The position numbers and the translations under genes are program-made. 64,000 bases of DNA from Clostridium aceticum (GTDB lineage Bacteria > Bacillota > Clostridia > Peptostreptococcales > Natronincolaceae), in contig NZ_CP009687.1 of NCBI RefSeq assembly GCF_001042715.1, positions 1,541,418-1,605,417 of the forward strand, in the 5' to 3' direction. Numbering within the stretch: position 1 is the stretch's first letter; the number at the start of each line of letters is the position of its first letter. Below, in pieces: positions 24,857 to 34,038 of this stretch. The notes below the pieces were generated by a model. It did not search any database and was not told the origin of the DNA. It worked only from the letters and a program-made list of their open reading frames with translations.

Positions 24857-24860
24857 AGGA
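24818..24860 (-). terminator. Terminator of tRNA-Leu(CAA)
   Basis: On the minus strand TCCTTTAAAA...GCCG pairs with CGG...TTTTAAAGGA followed by TTTTTT. It lies 10 bases after the tRNA. Confidence 0.85.
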
Positions 24861-24869
24861 CTTATCTTT

Positions 24870-24956
24870 TGGTGCCGTGGAAGGGAATCGAACCCCCACG
24901 ATGTTGCCATCGGCAGATTTTGAGTCTGCTGCGTCTGCCAGTTCCGCCACCACGGC
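24870..24956 (-). tRNA. tRNA-Leu(CAA)
   Basis: GCCGTGG acceptor with its complement, anticodon loop CTCAAAA in a GCAGA/TCTGC stem, long variable arm, TTCGATTCC arm and an encoded CCA. Promoter and terminator flank it; an integrase remnant abuts its 3' end. Confidence 0.97.
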
Positions 24957-24975
24957 ATATCAAGCTACAAGAAAT

Positions 24976-25004
24976 ATAATAACACAGGCAAAAAATAATG
25001 TCAA
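24976..25004 (-). promoter_or_regulatory. Promoter of tRNA-Leu(CAA)
   Basis: Minus strand TTGACA (24999-25004), 17-base spacer, TATTAT (24976-24981), about 20 bases before the tRNA. Confidence 0.8.
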
Positions 25005-25120
25005 CAAAAAAATAATAGAAAAATATACAACTATAAATATCACAAAACCTTTGATATAATAAAAACACTGTAAACCAACAGAAGTCGTTTAAGTGAATAT
25101 AAACTAAAGGGGGAATAAGC

Positions 25121-26080
25121 ATGGATCCAATATCTCATGGTGTCATTGGTTTAGCACTATATAGTCTGCAAAATTCACCTACTATCACCAGTGCTGCCTG
25201 TGTAGGTGCTGTAATTGGTAGTATTTCCCCAGATATAGATATTATAACAAGAGTTAAAGGAGATTATGTGTTTTTAAACCATCATCGTGTAGAAACCCAT
25301 TCTATTCCCGGAGTTGTAATATTATCAGGAATGATTACCATATTACTATCTTTTTTTTATTCTTCATTTTCATTTTATGAAGTTTTTTTATGGACATTTA
25401 TAGGGGGGATATCCCACTCCTTCATGGACTATCTTAATTCCTATGGGGTATCTTTATTATATCCCTTCACTAGAAAAAAATATTCATTAAATCTGTTAAT
25501 GATTTATGATCCAGTCATAATTCTTTTATCCCTATATAGTATATTTTTCATGCCAAGGACAGCAGTACAGTATTTTAGCATGGGAATGATTACATTTTTC
25601 TATCTAGCATGCCGATATTTAGACAGAAGTAGACTAAGAAAAAAGCTGGTGAGACGTTTTAACAACCAATATAAGATAAAAAACATAAATGTTTTTCCTT
25701 CAGACTTTAATCTTCTGAAATGGGATTATATTGTAGATACGGATAGCCACTATATTGTAGGGGAAATTAATAGCATTACCAGTAGAAATAGTATTATCAA
25801 AAAACTGAGAAAAGTAGTATCACCTATAATCGACCGATCGCTAAAACATCAATTAGGAATTTATTTTAAAGAGTTTACACCTGTTTTTCATGTAGATTTA
25901 ATTAAAGAAAAAGAGAAGCTTATTGTAAAAATGACGGATTTAAGATATCGAATAAAAAATGAATTTAAACATCACGCAAGTTTTTACTATAGTCTGGATG
26001 AGAATCTATTGAAAAGCGTTTTTCATCCCTTTAGTGAAAGCAATGCTATAGAAATAGATTGTAAAAAAATCAGTGGATAG
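25121..26080 (+). CDS. YdjM-like membrane-bound metal-dependent hydrolase family protein
   Basis: 319 residues. The N-terminal ~175 residues hold about four or five membrane helices and the family motifs MDPISHGVIG, SISPDIDI and HHRVETHS, whose His and Asp residues resemble a phospholipase C-like metal site (DUF457/YdjM). The C-terminal ~145 residues are soluble and basic. In E. coli ydjM is an SOS gene, but no LexA box is evident here. GGGGGA precedes the ATG by 7 bases, and TGATATAAT (extended -10) is at 25052-25060. The biochemical role of the family is not settled. Confidence 0.85.
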   Translation: MDPISHGVIGLALYSLQNSPTITSAACVGAVIGSISPDIDIITRVKGDYVFLNHHRVETHSIPGVVILSGMITILLSFFYSSFSFYEVFLWTFIGGISHSFMDYLNSYGVSLLYPFTRKKYSLNLLMIYDPVIILLSLYSIFFMPRTAVQYFSMGMITFFYLACRYLDRSRLRKKLVRRFNNQYKIKNINVFPSDFNLLKWDYIVDTDSHYIVGEINSITSRNSIIKKLRKVVSPIIDRSLKHQLGIYFKEFTPVFHVDLIKEKEKLIVKMTDLRYRIKNEFKHHASFYYSLDENLLKSVFHPFSESNAIEIDCKKISG

Positions 26081-26197
26081 CCGCTGTTTTTTTTATGTTA
26101 AAATAGAGGAATAGGATCTTAACAGATAAGGAACAAAAGAAAATTTTATGCGTCTAATAATTTAGAAGAGAAAGAGAAGGGGAAGGGAGTGAGTTAG

Positions 26198-26772
26198 TTG
26201 CAACATCAAGAAGATGTTTTAATAGAAAAGGCTAGACGAGGAGATATCGAGAGCTTTGAGTTGTTAATTGAAGCTTATCAGAAAAAAGCCTTTAATATAG
26301 CTTATCGTATACTGGGGAACTTGGAAGATGCAAATGATGTGACCCAGGAAGCCTTAGTAAAAGTCTATCGATCGATTCACAATTTTAAAGGCAACAGTAG
26401 TTTTTCTACATGGCTTTATTCTATTGTAAATAATGTTTGTATAGATTTTATAAGAAAAATAAAAAAGCAAAGCTTCTTTATATTGATGGCCAACAAGAAC
26501 AAGGAGCTTATACAAAAGAACTACCAGATGAAATGAATACTCCGGAGTGTTTATTTGAAAAAAATGAAGTAAAAAGAATGGTACATGACGCAATTAATCA
26601 ATTGAACTATGAGCAAAGAACAATTATTGTTTTAAGAGATATTCAAGGTTTTAGTTATCAACAAATAGCTGAAATGCTTGAAATTTCTGTAGGTACGGTG
26701 AAGTCCCGCATCAATCGTGGGAGGAATCATCTAAAACTATTAATCAGTGAAGGAATGAAAGTGACTTCTTGA
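26198..26772 (+). CDS. ECF RNA polymerase sigma factor, split in two frames at an A_AAA_AAG heptamer
   Basis: Starts at TTG 26198 after GGGAGTGAG. The first frame gives region 2 (ESFELLIEAYQKKAFNIAYR, DVTQEALVKVYRSI, FSTWLYSIVNNVC) and then runs to a stop at 26536. Region 4 (LNYEQRTIIVLRDIQGFSY, IAEMLEISVGTVKSRINRG) lies in the -1 frame and ends at 26772. They join without gap if the ribosome slips -1 at 26461-26467, giving ~191 residues, a normal ECF length. A seventh A in the run would do the same. It is followed 13 bp later by a zinc-finger anti-sigma gene, so the protein is likely functional. Whether this is programmed slippage, mutation or consensus error is open. Confidence 0.8.
26461..26467 (+). 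other. Putative -1 slippery heptamer in the sigma gene
   Basis: A_AAA_AAG in the correct phase (zero-frame codons ATA AAA AAG), the same heptamer used by E. coli dnaX. Three bases later AAGCTTC can pair with GGAGCTT about 25 nt downstream. Tandem slippage yields GCA AAG as the next codons and restores the sigma reading frame. Confidence 0.55.
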
Positions 26773-26785
26773 AAGGAGGGATAAA

Positions 26786-28045
26786 ATGGATTGTAAAAAT
26801 ATAGATAATTATATCTCATCTTATATAGATGGCTATCTTACAAAGCAGGAAAAAGAAGATTTTGAAAAACATATAAATCAGTGTGAAGCCTGTAAAGCTC
26901 AATATGACAACTTAAACCTTATATTAGACTGTGTTCACGAAATAGAAGAAGTACCCTTACCTAAGAATTTTACGATGCAATTAGGAGAAAAGCTAAGGGA
27001 AGAAGCTGTTAAGGATGAAGAAAGTACAGATAGCAGTCTTGATCTAAAGAAAAAAGATATATCTAAAAAGCCCTTTAAAAAATGGAGAGTTATAGGGGGG
27101 ATCGCTGCTGGCTTGTTGATTATGACAATGTCTGCTACAATGTTGAATAATTTTTCTACTAAATCTTCTAGAGATTTGATAAATGAAGAAGCTGACGCTG
27201 GTATGGTGATGACAGGATCTAGAGAGGAAAGTGCTCCACAAACCTTTGGAATGAATAGAAATACGATGGCTGTAGAAAAGGAAGAACAAATGTTAGACTT
27301 TCATCAGGAAACTTTAGATGGTACCATAACTACCGCTGAAGCCTTCCGAAAAGTTATCCAAAAAGGACGTATCACACTACAGGTAGAAAACTTCGAAGAA
27401 GTACATGAAAAAGTTTTGACATTGGTAGAGTCTACAAATGGTTATGTGCAGCACAATGACGTGTATTACCACTTTTTCCATCGGGAAAATCCAGAGGAAT
27501 CTTTAAAAAGTGCTGCTATGGAGCTGAAAATACCTAATAAGCAGTTTAATAATGTATTTGCAGAGTTGAAAGCGCTAGGCAATGTGGTGGAGGAAAATAC
27601 TTCTGCAAAAGATATTACAGAAAGCTATATGGATATTGAAAATCAGGTAAAAAACCTACAGGTTCAGGAAGAAAGATTAAGAACCATTTTACAGCAAGCA
27701 GAGAAGGTAGAGGATTTATTACAGATAGAAAATGAACTGAATAGAATAAGAACTGAGATTAATCATTTAACTGGTACCCTGAAAAACTATGATCATCTTG
27801 TGGATATGTCTACTATAAGCTTGAATATTACACAAGTTAGAGATACAAGTGTAGCAATACAATCTATTAATGAAGGATTATGGAGTAGAGGTAAGAATAG
27901 CTTTATTCACTCTATCAATCGTATGTTGATTTTGTTTGAAAGATTATTTGTTGTCTTTTTAGGCATGTTACCACCCCTCATGTTATTAGGGATCTTCGCA
28001 CCATTAGGTTATTTTTCCTATAAAAAACTTTTAAAGAGAAAATGA
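26786..28045 (+). CDS. Membrane anti-sigma factor: zf-HC2 plus DUF4349
   Basis: 419 residues. The N-terminal zinc finger has HINQCEACKAQ (His-x3-Cys-x2-Cys) typical of anti-sigma ZAS domains that hold ECF sigma factors in the cytoplasm. One membrane helix follows near residues 105-122 (GGIAAGLLIMTMSATML). An extracytoplasmic DUF4349 region with a coiled coil (~280-345) comes next, then a second hydrophobic hairpin at the C terminus ending in KKLLKRK. AAAGGAGGG lies 5 bases before the ATG. It follows the ECF sigma gene by 13 bp and is its obvious regulator. Signal unknown, probably envelope-related. Confidence 0.88.
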   Translation: MDCKNIDNYISSYIDGYLTKQEKEDFEKHINQCEACKAQYDNLNLILDCVHEIEEVPLPKNFTMQLGEKLREEAVKDEESTDSSLDLKKKDISKKPFKKWRVIGGIAAGLLIMTMSATMLNNFSTKSSRDLINEEADAGMVMTGSREESAPQTFGMNRNTMAVEKEEQMLDFHQETLDGTITTAEAFRKVIQKGRITLQVENFEEVHEKVLTLVESTNGYVQHNDVYYHFFHRENPEESLKSAAMELKIPNKQFNNVFAELKALGNVVEENTSAKDITESYMDIENQVKNLQVQEERLRTILQQAEKVEDLLQIENELNRIRTEINHLTGTLKNYDHLVDMSTISLNITQVRDTSVAIQSINEGLWSRGKNSFIHSINRMLILFERLFVVFLGMLPPLMLLGIFAPLGYFSYKKLLKRK

Positions 28046-28070
28046 GTTCCTTAAAGGAGCTCATTTTTTT
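28042..28070 (+). terminator. Terminator of the sigma/anti-sigma operon
   Basis: ATGAGTTCC-TTAAA-GGAGCTCAT (one U-G) followed by seven T. Confidence 0.9.
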
Positions 28071-28171
28071 ATGGGGTATGCTAATACTATTGAAGAGATT
28101 CATTACAATTTTACTATGGTGGGAATACATGTTAAAATGTTTATAAAGATAGAAGGAAGGGAAGAAAAAGT

Positions 28172-30862
28172 ATGGAAAAAAAACGTATTGTTATTATAGA
28201 TGGGAATAGTTTGATCAATAGAGCATTTTATGCACTGCCACCCTTAACTACAAAGGAAGGGCAACATACTAACGCTATTTATGGTTTTATGACGATGTTA
28301 TTTAAGGTTATAGAAGAGTATCATCCACAGTACATAGGCGTGGCTTTTGATAAAAAAGCACCAACTTTTCGCCATAAAGAATATGGAGACTACAAAGCAG
28401 GAAGAAAAAAGATGCCTCCAGAGTTGGCAGAGCAAATGGAGCCATTAAAAGAGGTGTTAGATGCTCTTAATATCTATAGAATAGAAATCGAAGGTTTTGA
28501 AGCAGATGACTTAATTGGTACTTTAGCTAAATACTGTGAAGGGCAGGATTTTGAAAGTCTTATTGTAACCGGAGACAGAGATGCACTGCAGCTTACCTCT
28601 TCTAGTACAAAGGTTCTTTTTACTAAAAAAGGTATTTCTAGCTTAGAAATTTATGATGATCAAAAAGTGGTGGAGGATTTTGAAGTAACACCTTTACAGT
28701 TTATAGACTTAAAAGGGCTGATGGGGGACAAGTCTGATAATATCCCGGGAGTACCAGGGGTAGGGGAAAAAACAGCGGTGAAATTAATCAAGGAATTTGG
28801 TTCTATAGAAAACCTAGTACAAAATACCGAAAAAATCTCTGCTGCGAAGCTGAGAGAAAAAATTGAGACCAATATACAACAGGCTATTTTAAGTAAGCGA
28901 TTAGCCACTATTGTCACTGATGTTCCGGTGGAAATTCAAGTAGAAAATCTAAAGGTGGAAGAGTTTCAAAAGGAAAAGGTGTTGGAGGTTTTTAGTAAGT
29001 ATGAATTTAATACTCTAATCAACAAATTGGTAGGGGCACAGAAAGAAGAAGATATTAAAGAGGATTACCAAGAAGAGAGTAGTGTAGATGTCATTGATAT
29101 AAAAGGTTTTGAAGCACTAAGTCAGATGATACAACAAGTCCAAGCCAATAGACAAATACTATTAAAGTCAATAACAGAAGAAAAAAATATTGTTAATAAT
29201 AATATTATTGCTATAGGAATAGGTATTGCTGATGGTAAGCACTACTACATAGATTTAAGAGATTTTGAAGATAAAGATAAAGTAATACAGCAGTTAAAAA
29301 CCTTATTAGAAGAAGAATCTATTGAAAAAATAAGTCATGATGTAAAAAAAGAACTACTACACTTTTATCCCTATGAGATTCAAGTAAAGAACTTTGTTTT
29401 TGATACCATGATTGGAGAATATTTAGTAGATCCCTCTAAGTCGAGTTATAGTATAAAAGAACTGGCGGCACAATACTTCGGAGAAAATTTACTGGATGAA
29501 GAAGAATTAACAGGAAAAGGCAAAGCTAAAGTAGAGATAGCAGATATACCTAGAGAAAAGCTAAGAAAGTACTTATGTCAGCAGGTGAAGGTGAGCTATC
29601 GTCTAAAGAATCTGCTTGAAAAAAAGATAGAAGAACTACAGCTAACAGAACTGTATTATCAGGTGGAATTGCCGCTGACAGAAGTGTTGGCCTCTATGGA
29701 ATTTAGAGGGATTAAAGTAGATAAGCATATGTTGGAGAATTTGAAAATAGAATTTAAAGATAAGGTCGATCAACTAACAGCAGAAATTTATGATTTGGCT
29801 GGTGATGTCTTTAATATTAATTCCCCTAAGCAATTAGGAGAAATTTTATTTGATAAGTTGCAGCTACCTCCTATCAAGAAAACAAAAACAGGTTATTCTA
29901 CCAACGTAGAAGTATTAGAGAAGCTTTATGATAAACATATTATTATACCAAAAATCTTAGAATACAGACAGGTGACAAAGCTTAAAACCACTTATATTGA
30001 TGGGCTGTTAAACATTATCAACCCTATTACAGGAAGAATCCACTCTAGTTTTCATCAGACGGTAACTACTACTGGCAGGATTTCCAGTACAGAACCTAAT
30101 TTGCAAAATATACCTATAAAATTAGAGATGGGAAGGGTTCTTAGAAAAGTATTTCGAGCAGAAGAAGGATACAAACTTATCGATGCGGATTACTCACAGA
30201 TAGAATTAAGGGTATTAGCACATATTTCTGAGGATAAAAATCTTTTAGAATCCTTTCTAAAGGATCAAGATGTACATACCAGAACAGCATCAGAGATTTT
30301 TAATGTGCCGCTTGAGGAGGTTACATCTTCAATGAGAAGTAGTGCAAAAGCTGTAAACTTTGGAATTGTTTATGGTATAAGTGACTTCGGATTGGCAGAA
30401 AACTTAAAAATTTCTAGATATGATGCAAAAAAATATATAGACAGCTACCTTGAGAAATATGCTTCTGTTCAAAAATATATGGAAGAAGCAGTGAAAACAG
30501 CAAAAGAAAAGGGTTATGTATTGACTTTGCTGAGTCGCAGAAGGTATTTGCCAGAGATTCATTCTAGAAACTTTAATATCCGATCTTTCGGAGAAAGAGT
30601 AGCTATGAACACACCTATTCAAGGAAGTGCTGCGGATATTATAAAAATAGCTATGGTAAAGGTATATAGAAGATTACAAGAAGGAAACTTTAAGTCAAAG
30701 TTAATTCTACAGGTGCATGATGAATTAATGGTTGAGGCTATAGATGAGGAATTAGAAAAAGTATCTAGCATAGTAAAAGAGTCTATGGAGGAAGCTATGA
30801 GCATGAAGGTACCGCTAAAAGTAGATTTAGCTTATGGTCAGACGTGGTATGATACAAAATAA
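28172..30862 (+). CDS. polA: DNA polymerase I
   Basis: 896 residues. N-terminal 5'-3' exonuclease (IDGNSLINRAFYAL, FEADDLIGTLA, GLMGDKSDNIPGVPGVGEKTA). The central 3'-5' exonuclease-fold domain has lost the catalytic DxE (the segment reads ILLKSITEEKN), so proofreading is probably absent, as in other Firmicute PolA. C-terminal polymerase: motif A DADYSQIELR (~670), motif B RSSAKAVNFGIVYG (~720), motif C QVHDE (~846). It fills gaps in repair and Okazaki-fragment maturation. coaE follows 15 bp downstream and the lytic transglycosylase after that, a common clostridial order. Confidence 0.97.
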   Translation: MEKKRIVIIDGNSLINRAFYALPPLTTKEGQHTNAIYGFMTMLFKVIEEYHPQYIGVAFDKKAPTFRHKEYGDYKAGRKKMPPELAEQMEPLKEVLDALNIYRIEIEGFEADDLIGTLAKYCEGQDFESLIVTGDRDALQLTSSSTKVLFTKKGISSLEIYDDQKVVEDFEVTPLQFIDLKGLMGDKSDNIPGVPGVGEKTAVKLIKEFGSIENLVQNTEKISAAKLREKIETNIQQAILSKRLATIVTDVPVEIQVENLKVEEFQKEKVLEVFSKYEFNTLINKLVGAQKEEDIKEDYQEESSVDVIDIKGFEALSQMIQQVQANRQILLKSITEEKNIVNNNIIAIGIGIADGKHYYIDLRDFEDKDKVIQQLKTLLEEESIEKISHDVKKELLHFYPYEIQVKNFVFDTMIGEYLVDPSKSSYSIKELAAQYFGENLLDEEELTGKGKAKVEIADIPREKLRKYLCQQVKVSYRLKNLLEKKIEELQLTELYYQVELPLTEVLASMEFRGIKVDKHMLENLKIEFKDKVDQLTAEIYDLAGDVFNINSPKQLGEILFDKLQLPPIKKTKTGYSTNVEVLEKLYDKHIIIPKILEYRQVTKLKTTYIDGLLNIINPITGRIHSSFHQTVTTTGRISSTEPNLQNIPIKLEMGRVLRKVFRAEEGYKLIDADYSQIELRVLAHISEDKNLLESFLKDQDVHTRTASEIFNVPLEEVTSSMRSSAKAVNFGIVYGISDFGLAENLKISRYDAKKYIDSYLEKYASVQKYMEEAVKTAKEKGYVLTLLSRRRYLPEIHSRNFNIRSFGERVAMNTPIQGSAADIIKIAMVKVYRRLQEGNFKSKLILQVHDELMVEAIDEELEKVSSIVKESMEEAMSMKVPLKVDLAYGQTWYDTK

Positions 30863-30877
30863 GGGGTCGTTTCAAAG

Positions 30878-31477
30878 ATGAAGATCATAGGATTGACTGG
30901 TGGCATTGCCAGTGGAAAAAGCACTGTATCTAAGATATTAGAAAATTTAGGGGCTGTAATTATAGATGCGGATATAATAGCAAGGAAAATTGTTGAAAAG
31001 GGTAAACCAGCCCTCAAAGATATCGTGGCATACTTTGGAGAAGAAGTACTATTAGAAAATGGGGAACTAAATAGAAAAAAGCTGGGAAGTATTGTTTTTA
31101 AGGAACCTTTAGCTTTAAAAAAACTAAATGAAATTACTCATAGTAGGATTAAAGAGGAAATACTGAAAGAAATAAATTGGTATAAACAATATCAGCCTAA
31201 TCATGTTATAATAGTAGATGCTGCTTTATTGATAGAGACAAATTTAAAGGATATTGTAGAAGAAGTTTGGCTTGTAGTAGTATCAGAAGAACAGCAGAAA
31301 CATAGGCTTATGGAACGGGATCAACTAACAGCCAAGGAAGCAGAGGATCGTATCACGGCTCAAATGGCTATAGGTGAAAAGTTGTCCTATGCCCATAAAC
31401 TCATAAGTAACCAGGGGAGTTATGAGGAATTAGAAAAACAAGTGAAAAAAATATGGGAGATGATGGAAAAGACATAG
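30878..31477 (+). CDS. coaE: Dephospho-CoA kinase
   Basis: 199 residues with P-loop GLTGGIASGKSTVS at the N terminus, DADIIARKIVEKG, a VDAALLIET segment and a lid region RLMERDQLTAKEAEDRI. It catalyses the last step of coenzyme A synthesis (ATP plus dephospho-CoA). It lies between polA and a lytic transglycosylase gene, presumably in one operon; the next start lies 17 bp after its stop. Confidence 0.95.
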   Translation: MKIIGLTGGIASGKSTVSKILENLGAVIIDADIIARKIVEKGKPALKDIVAYFGEEVLLENGELNRKKLGSIVFKEPLALKKLNEITHSRIKEEILKEINWYKQYQPNHVIIVDAALLIETNLKDIVEEVWLVVVSEEQQKHRLMERDQLTAKEAEDRITAQMAIGEKLSYAHKLISNQGSYEELEKQVKKIWEMMEKT

Positions 31478-31494
31478 TTTTGGAGGGATTATTT

Positions 31495-32067
31495 TTGCTA
31501 ATTATTCTATCAAAAAAATTTATGCGTTTTATTGCAACTATCTTCTTTATCATTGTGATAGTAGTTGCCCTTCAAAATGGAAGATGGTTAATCAGGATTG
31601 TTTATCCAATGCATTATAGAGATCTTATTGAGAGTCACGCCCAAGAGTATAATGTTGATCCTTATCTTGTGGCGGCGATTATACGCAATGAAAGTAAATT
31701 TAATCCCAATGCCATATCTAGGAGAGAAGCTAGAGGATTGATGCAGATTGCTCCTATAACGGGGCAATGGGCTTCAGAAAGACTTGCTATTGAAAACTAT
31801 CATGAGGAAATGCTCTATGATCCTGATTTAAATATTAAGATAGGTTGTTGGTATCTAGATATATTGCATAAGGAATTCGATGATAGTCTAGAACTGATTG
31901 TTGCTGCCTATAATGCGGGAAATGGAAATGTGACAAAGTGGCTACAAAATCCACAGTATAGTAAAGATGGTAAGACTTTGGATGAAATTCCCTTTGGTGA
32001 AACAAGAATCTATCTTAAAAAAGTCCTTAGAGATTACAAAATTTATCAATGGGTTTATAGAAAGTAA
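31495..32067 (+). CDS. Membrane-anchored lytic transglycosylase (SLT family)
   Basis: 190 residues from TTG 31495, chosen because GGAGGG ends 7 bases before it. A start at 31453 inside coaE has no ribosome site. One N-terminal membrane helix (~10-28, FIATIFFIIVIVVAL) anchors an extracellular SLT domain. The catalytic Glu is in AAIIRNESKFNPNAIS (~66), followed by GLMQIAP and YNAGNGNVTKWL. It cleaves peptidoglycan glycan strands to 1,6-anhydro ends. YjbJ-type members fit this size. A weak hairpin (32101-32124) with seven T follows. Confidence 0.92.
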   Translation: MLIILSKKFMRFIATIFFIIVIVVALQNGRWLIRIVYPMHYRDLIESHAQEYNVDPYLVAAIIRNESKFNPNAISRREARGLMQIAPITGQWASERLAIENYHEEMLYDPDLNIKIGCWYLDILHKEFDDSLELIVAAYNAGNGNVTKWLQNPQYSKDGKTLDEIPFGETRIYLKKVLRDYKIYQWVYRK

Positions 32068-32175
32068 ATGAATTTGATTATAAAGTTTCAACATAAAAAT
32101 AAGGTGTAAAAGCCTTGTTTTTTTGATATAGTAGTAAATGTAGTTTGAAATAGTTTTATGAAGGGAGGGCATTTC

Positions 32176-33801
32176 ATGGGTATAAAAAAATATTTAGCGA
32201 TATTTTTAATAATCACAATGGCTTTCTTGATGATGGCCTGTGATACAGAAGAAGTAGAAGAGCAATTGGAAGATGAAGAAGAAATCATAGAAAACTATGA
32301 ACCAGCTGATGGAGGGACTTTAAAAGTATCTGTTACTAGGTTTAATACTTTAAATCCAATTTATAATAGTAAGTATAGTTTATTTCAGCTACAACATTTA
32401 ATCTACGAAGGTTTGCTGACCTTTGATCAAAACATGAATGTGAATCCTTTGCTAGCGGAAAGCTGGAGAATTGCTGAAGATGGTCAAAGCCTTGAAATGA
32501 CTCTGCGGCAAAATGTTACTTGGCATGACGGTACCCCCTTTACAGCAGAAGATGTGATTTTTACTATTAATTTAATTAAAGGTAACATAAGAAATGCTAC
32601 TGCCACCTCTACTTTTAGGCAAAGTCTACAACTAGTGTCTGATGTAAAAGAAGTAAGAGAAGGGATTATTCTTATCAACTTCTCTAGACCTATTAGCAAT
32701 AATTTAGAGATGATGACTTTTCCTATTTTGCCCCAACATTTATTTGAAGGAAATAATATAAGTAAAATAAATGCTACGGATTTTCCTATAATTGGTACTG
32801 GTCCTTATCAACTAAAAGAGTATGAGACGATGAGAAGCATTAAATTAATGAGAAATAGTAACTACTGGGGACAAAAACCTTATATTGAGGAAGTGCAGGC
32901 GGTGATTGTTCCAGATTTGGAAGCACAACTAGCGGTTTTTGAAAATGGTGACATTGATCTAGTACAGCCAACATCCATTGATTGGGCAAAATATACAGAG
33001 AACAGAAGGATGAAAGTATATGAGTATGTTTCCCATGACTATGAATTTTTAGGTTTTAACTTCAGAAATCCTCTTTTGCAGGACAAAAATATAAGACAAG
33101 CCATCGCCTATGGTATTGATCGACACAAGCTAATCAATAATATTTATTTAGGACACGGCACTGTAGTAGATGTACCCGTATATCCTTTATCAGGCATCTA
33201 TGATGAAGCCAGTCTGAGATATGGCTACAACTCAAATCAAGCACTAGAACTATTGAATAACAGTGGATATTCCTATCATGGGCAGGATAATATCCAATCT
33301 AATGAAAATGGTAACCCCTTAATCTTTACCTTGATCACCAATAAAGAAAATATTTTAAGAGAAAAAACTGCTTTTTTTATTGAAGATGAGTTAGAGAAGC
33401 TAGGTATAAAAATAAATGTTGAGATATTAGAATGGGAAGAGTACAATGAAAGGATCAATAGAGGCAACTTTGACCTAATGTTGGGGGGATGGGAGCTGTC
33501 TTATCTTCCAGATCTATCCTTTGCTTTTCATTCTTCAAGGGTAGGGGGAAGCAATTTCATTTCCTATAGAGATGAGGAAATGGATCAACTTATAGAAGCA
33601 AGTCTTAGAGCTACGGCCCCAGTAGAAAGACAGCAAGCCTATAGTGACTTGCAGCAACATATTGTAGAAGAACTACCTTATGCCAGTTTATTTTTTAGAA
33701 ATGGTGCTATTGCAGTAAGAGATAGAATAAAAGGAGATTTTGCACCAAACAATTATAATCTATTTAATGGAATAGAAGGTTGGTTCATCAATACAAAATA
33801 G
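32176..33801 (+). CDS. Oligopeptide-type ABC transporter substrate-binding lipoprotein
   Basis: 541 residues. The start is ATG 32176, with AAGGGAGGG 6 bases before it; an ATG at 32158 precedes that site. Lipoprotein signal with lipobox LMMAC, Cys at residue ~22, then an acidic linker. The rest is a family 5 solute-binding protein: LNPIYNSKYSLFQLQHLIYEGL, AESWRIAEDG, TWHDGTPFTAEDV, IRQAIAYGIDR. It should bind peptides or a similar ligand and deliver it to a permease. No permease or ATPase gene is adjacent, so its partner is elsewhere. Own terminator. Confidence 0.93.
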   Translation: MGIKKYLAIFLIITMAFLMMACDTEEVEEQLEDEEEIIENYEPADGGTLKVSVTRFNTLNPIYNSKYSLFQLQHLIYEGLLTFDQNMNVNPLLAESWRIAEDGQSLEMTLRQNVTWHDGTPFTAEDVIFTINLIKGNIRNATATSTFRQSLQLVSDVKEVREGIILINFSRPISNNLEMMTFPILPQHLFEGNNISKINATDFPIIGTGPYQLKEYETMRSIKLMRNSNYWGQKPYIEEVQAVIVPDLEAQLAVFENGDIDLVQPTSIDWAKYTENRRMKVYEYVSHDYEFLGFNFRNPLLQDKNIRQAIAYGIDRHKLINNIYLGHGTVVDVPVYPLSGIYDEASLRYGYNSNQALELLNNSGYSYHGQDNIQSNENGNPLIFTLITNKENILREKTAFFIEDELEKLGIKINVEILEWEEYNERINRGNFDLMLGGWELSYLPDLSFAFHSSRVGGSNFISYRDEEMDQLIEASLRATAPVERQQAYSDLQQHIVEELPYASLFFRNGAIAVRDRIKGDFAPNNYNLFNGIEGWFINTK

Positions 33802-33809
33802 TAGTTTAC

Positions 33810-33859
33810 TTCAGTAGAAAGTTACATTTATGTAGCTTCCTACTGAATATTTTCTTTTT
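33810..33859 (+). terminator. Terminator after the binding-protein gene
   Basis: TTCAGTAGAAAG pairs with CTTCCTACTGAA (one mismatch), then TATTTTCTTTTT. Confidence 0.8.
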
Positions 33860-33882
33860 ATAAGTCAATACTGATTAGATAG

Positions 33883-33911
33883 TTGACACGTACTAAGAAT
33901 CATATTATAAT
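33883..33911 (+). promoter_or_regulatory. Perfect consensus sigmaA promoter upstream of tRNA-Leu(GAG)
   Basis: TTGACA (33883-33888), exactly 17 bases, TATAAT (33906-33911). The predicted start near 33918 is about 120 bases before the tRNA, an unusually long leader for a single tRNA. Confidence 0.9.
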
Positions 33912-33917
33912 GGATAA

Positions 33918-34038
33918 GCGTGATAACTTAAAGAAATATGCGGATGTGGGGGGAACCAGTAGGCCCACTATCTTGTGATGATAACTGCTGGGGGATACCC
34001 TCATAAATGTATTAGAAAAATCAGCACAATCAATATAG
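33918..34038 (+). other. Long structured leader between promoter and tRNA-Leu(GAG)
   Basis: About 120 nt with several possible stems: GTGGG...CCCAC near 33955-33980, and CCAGTAG pairing with CTGCTGG around 33956-33995. G-rich compared with the surroundings. I recognise no Rfam family. It could be an independent small RNA processed from the tRNA precursor. Confidence 0.4.

Noticed and set aside
24877-25122. Short frames on both strands over tRNA-Leu(CAA)
   Set aside because: They are explained by the tRNA and its promoter; no ribosome sites.
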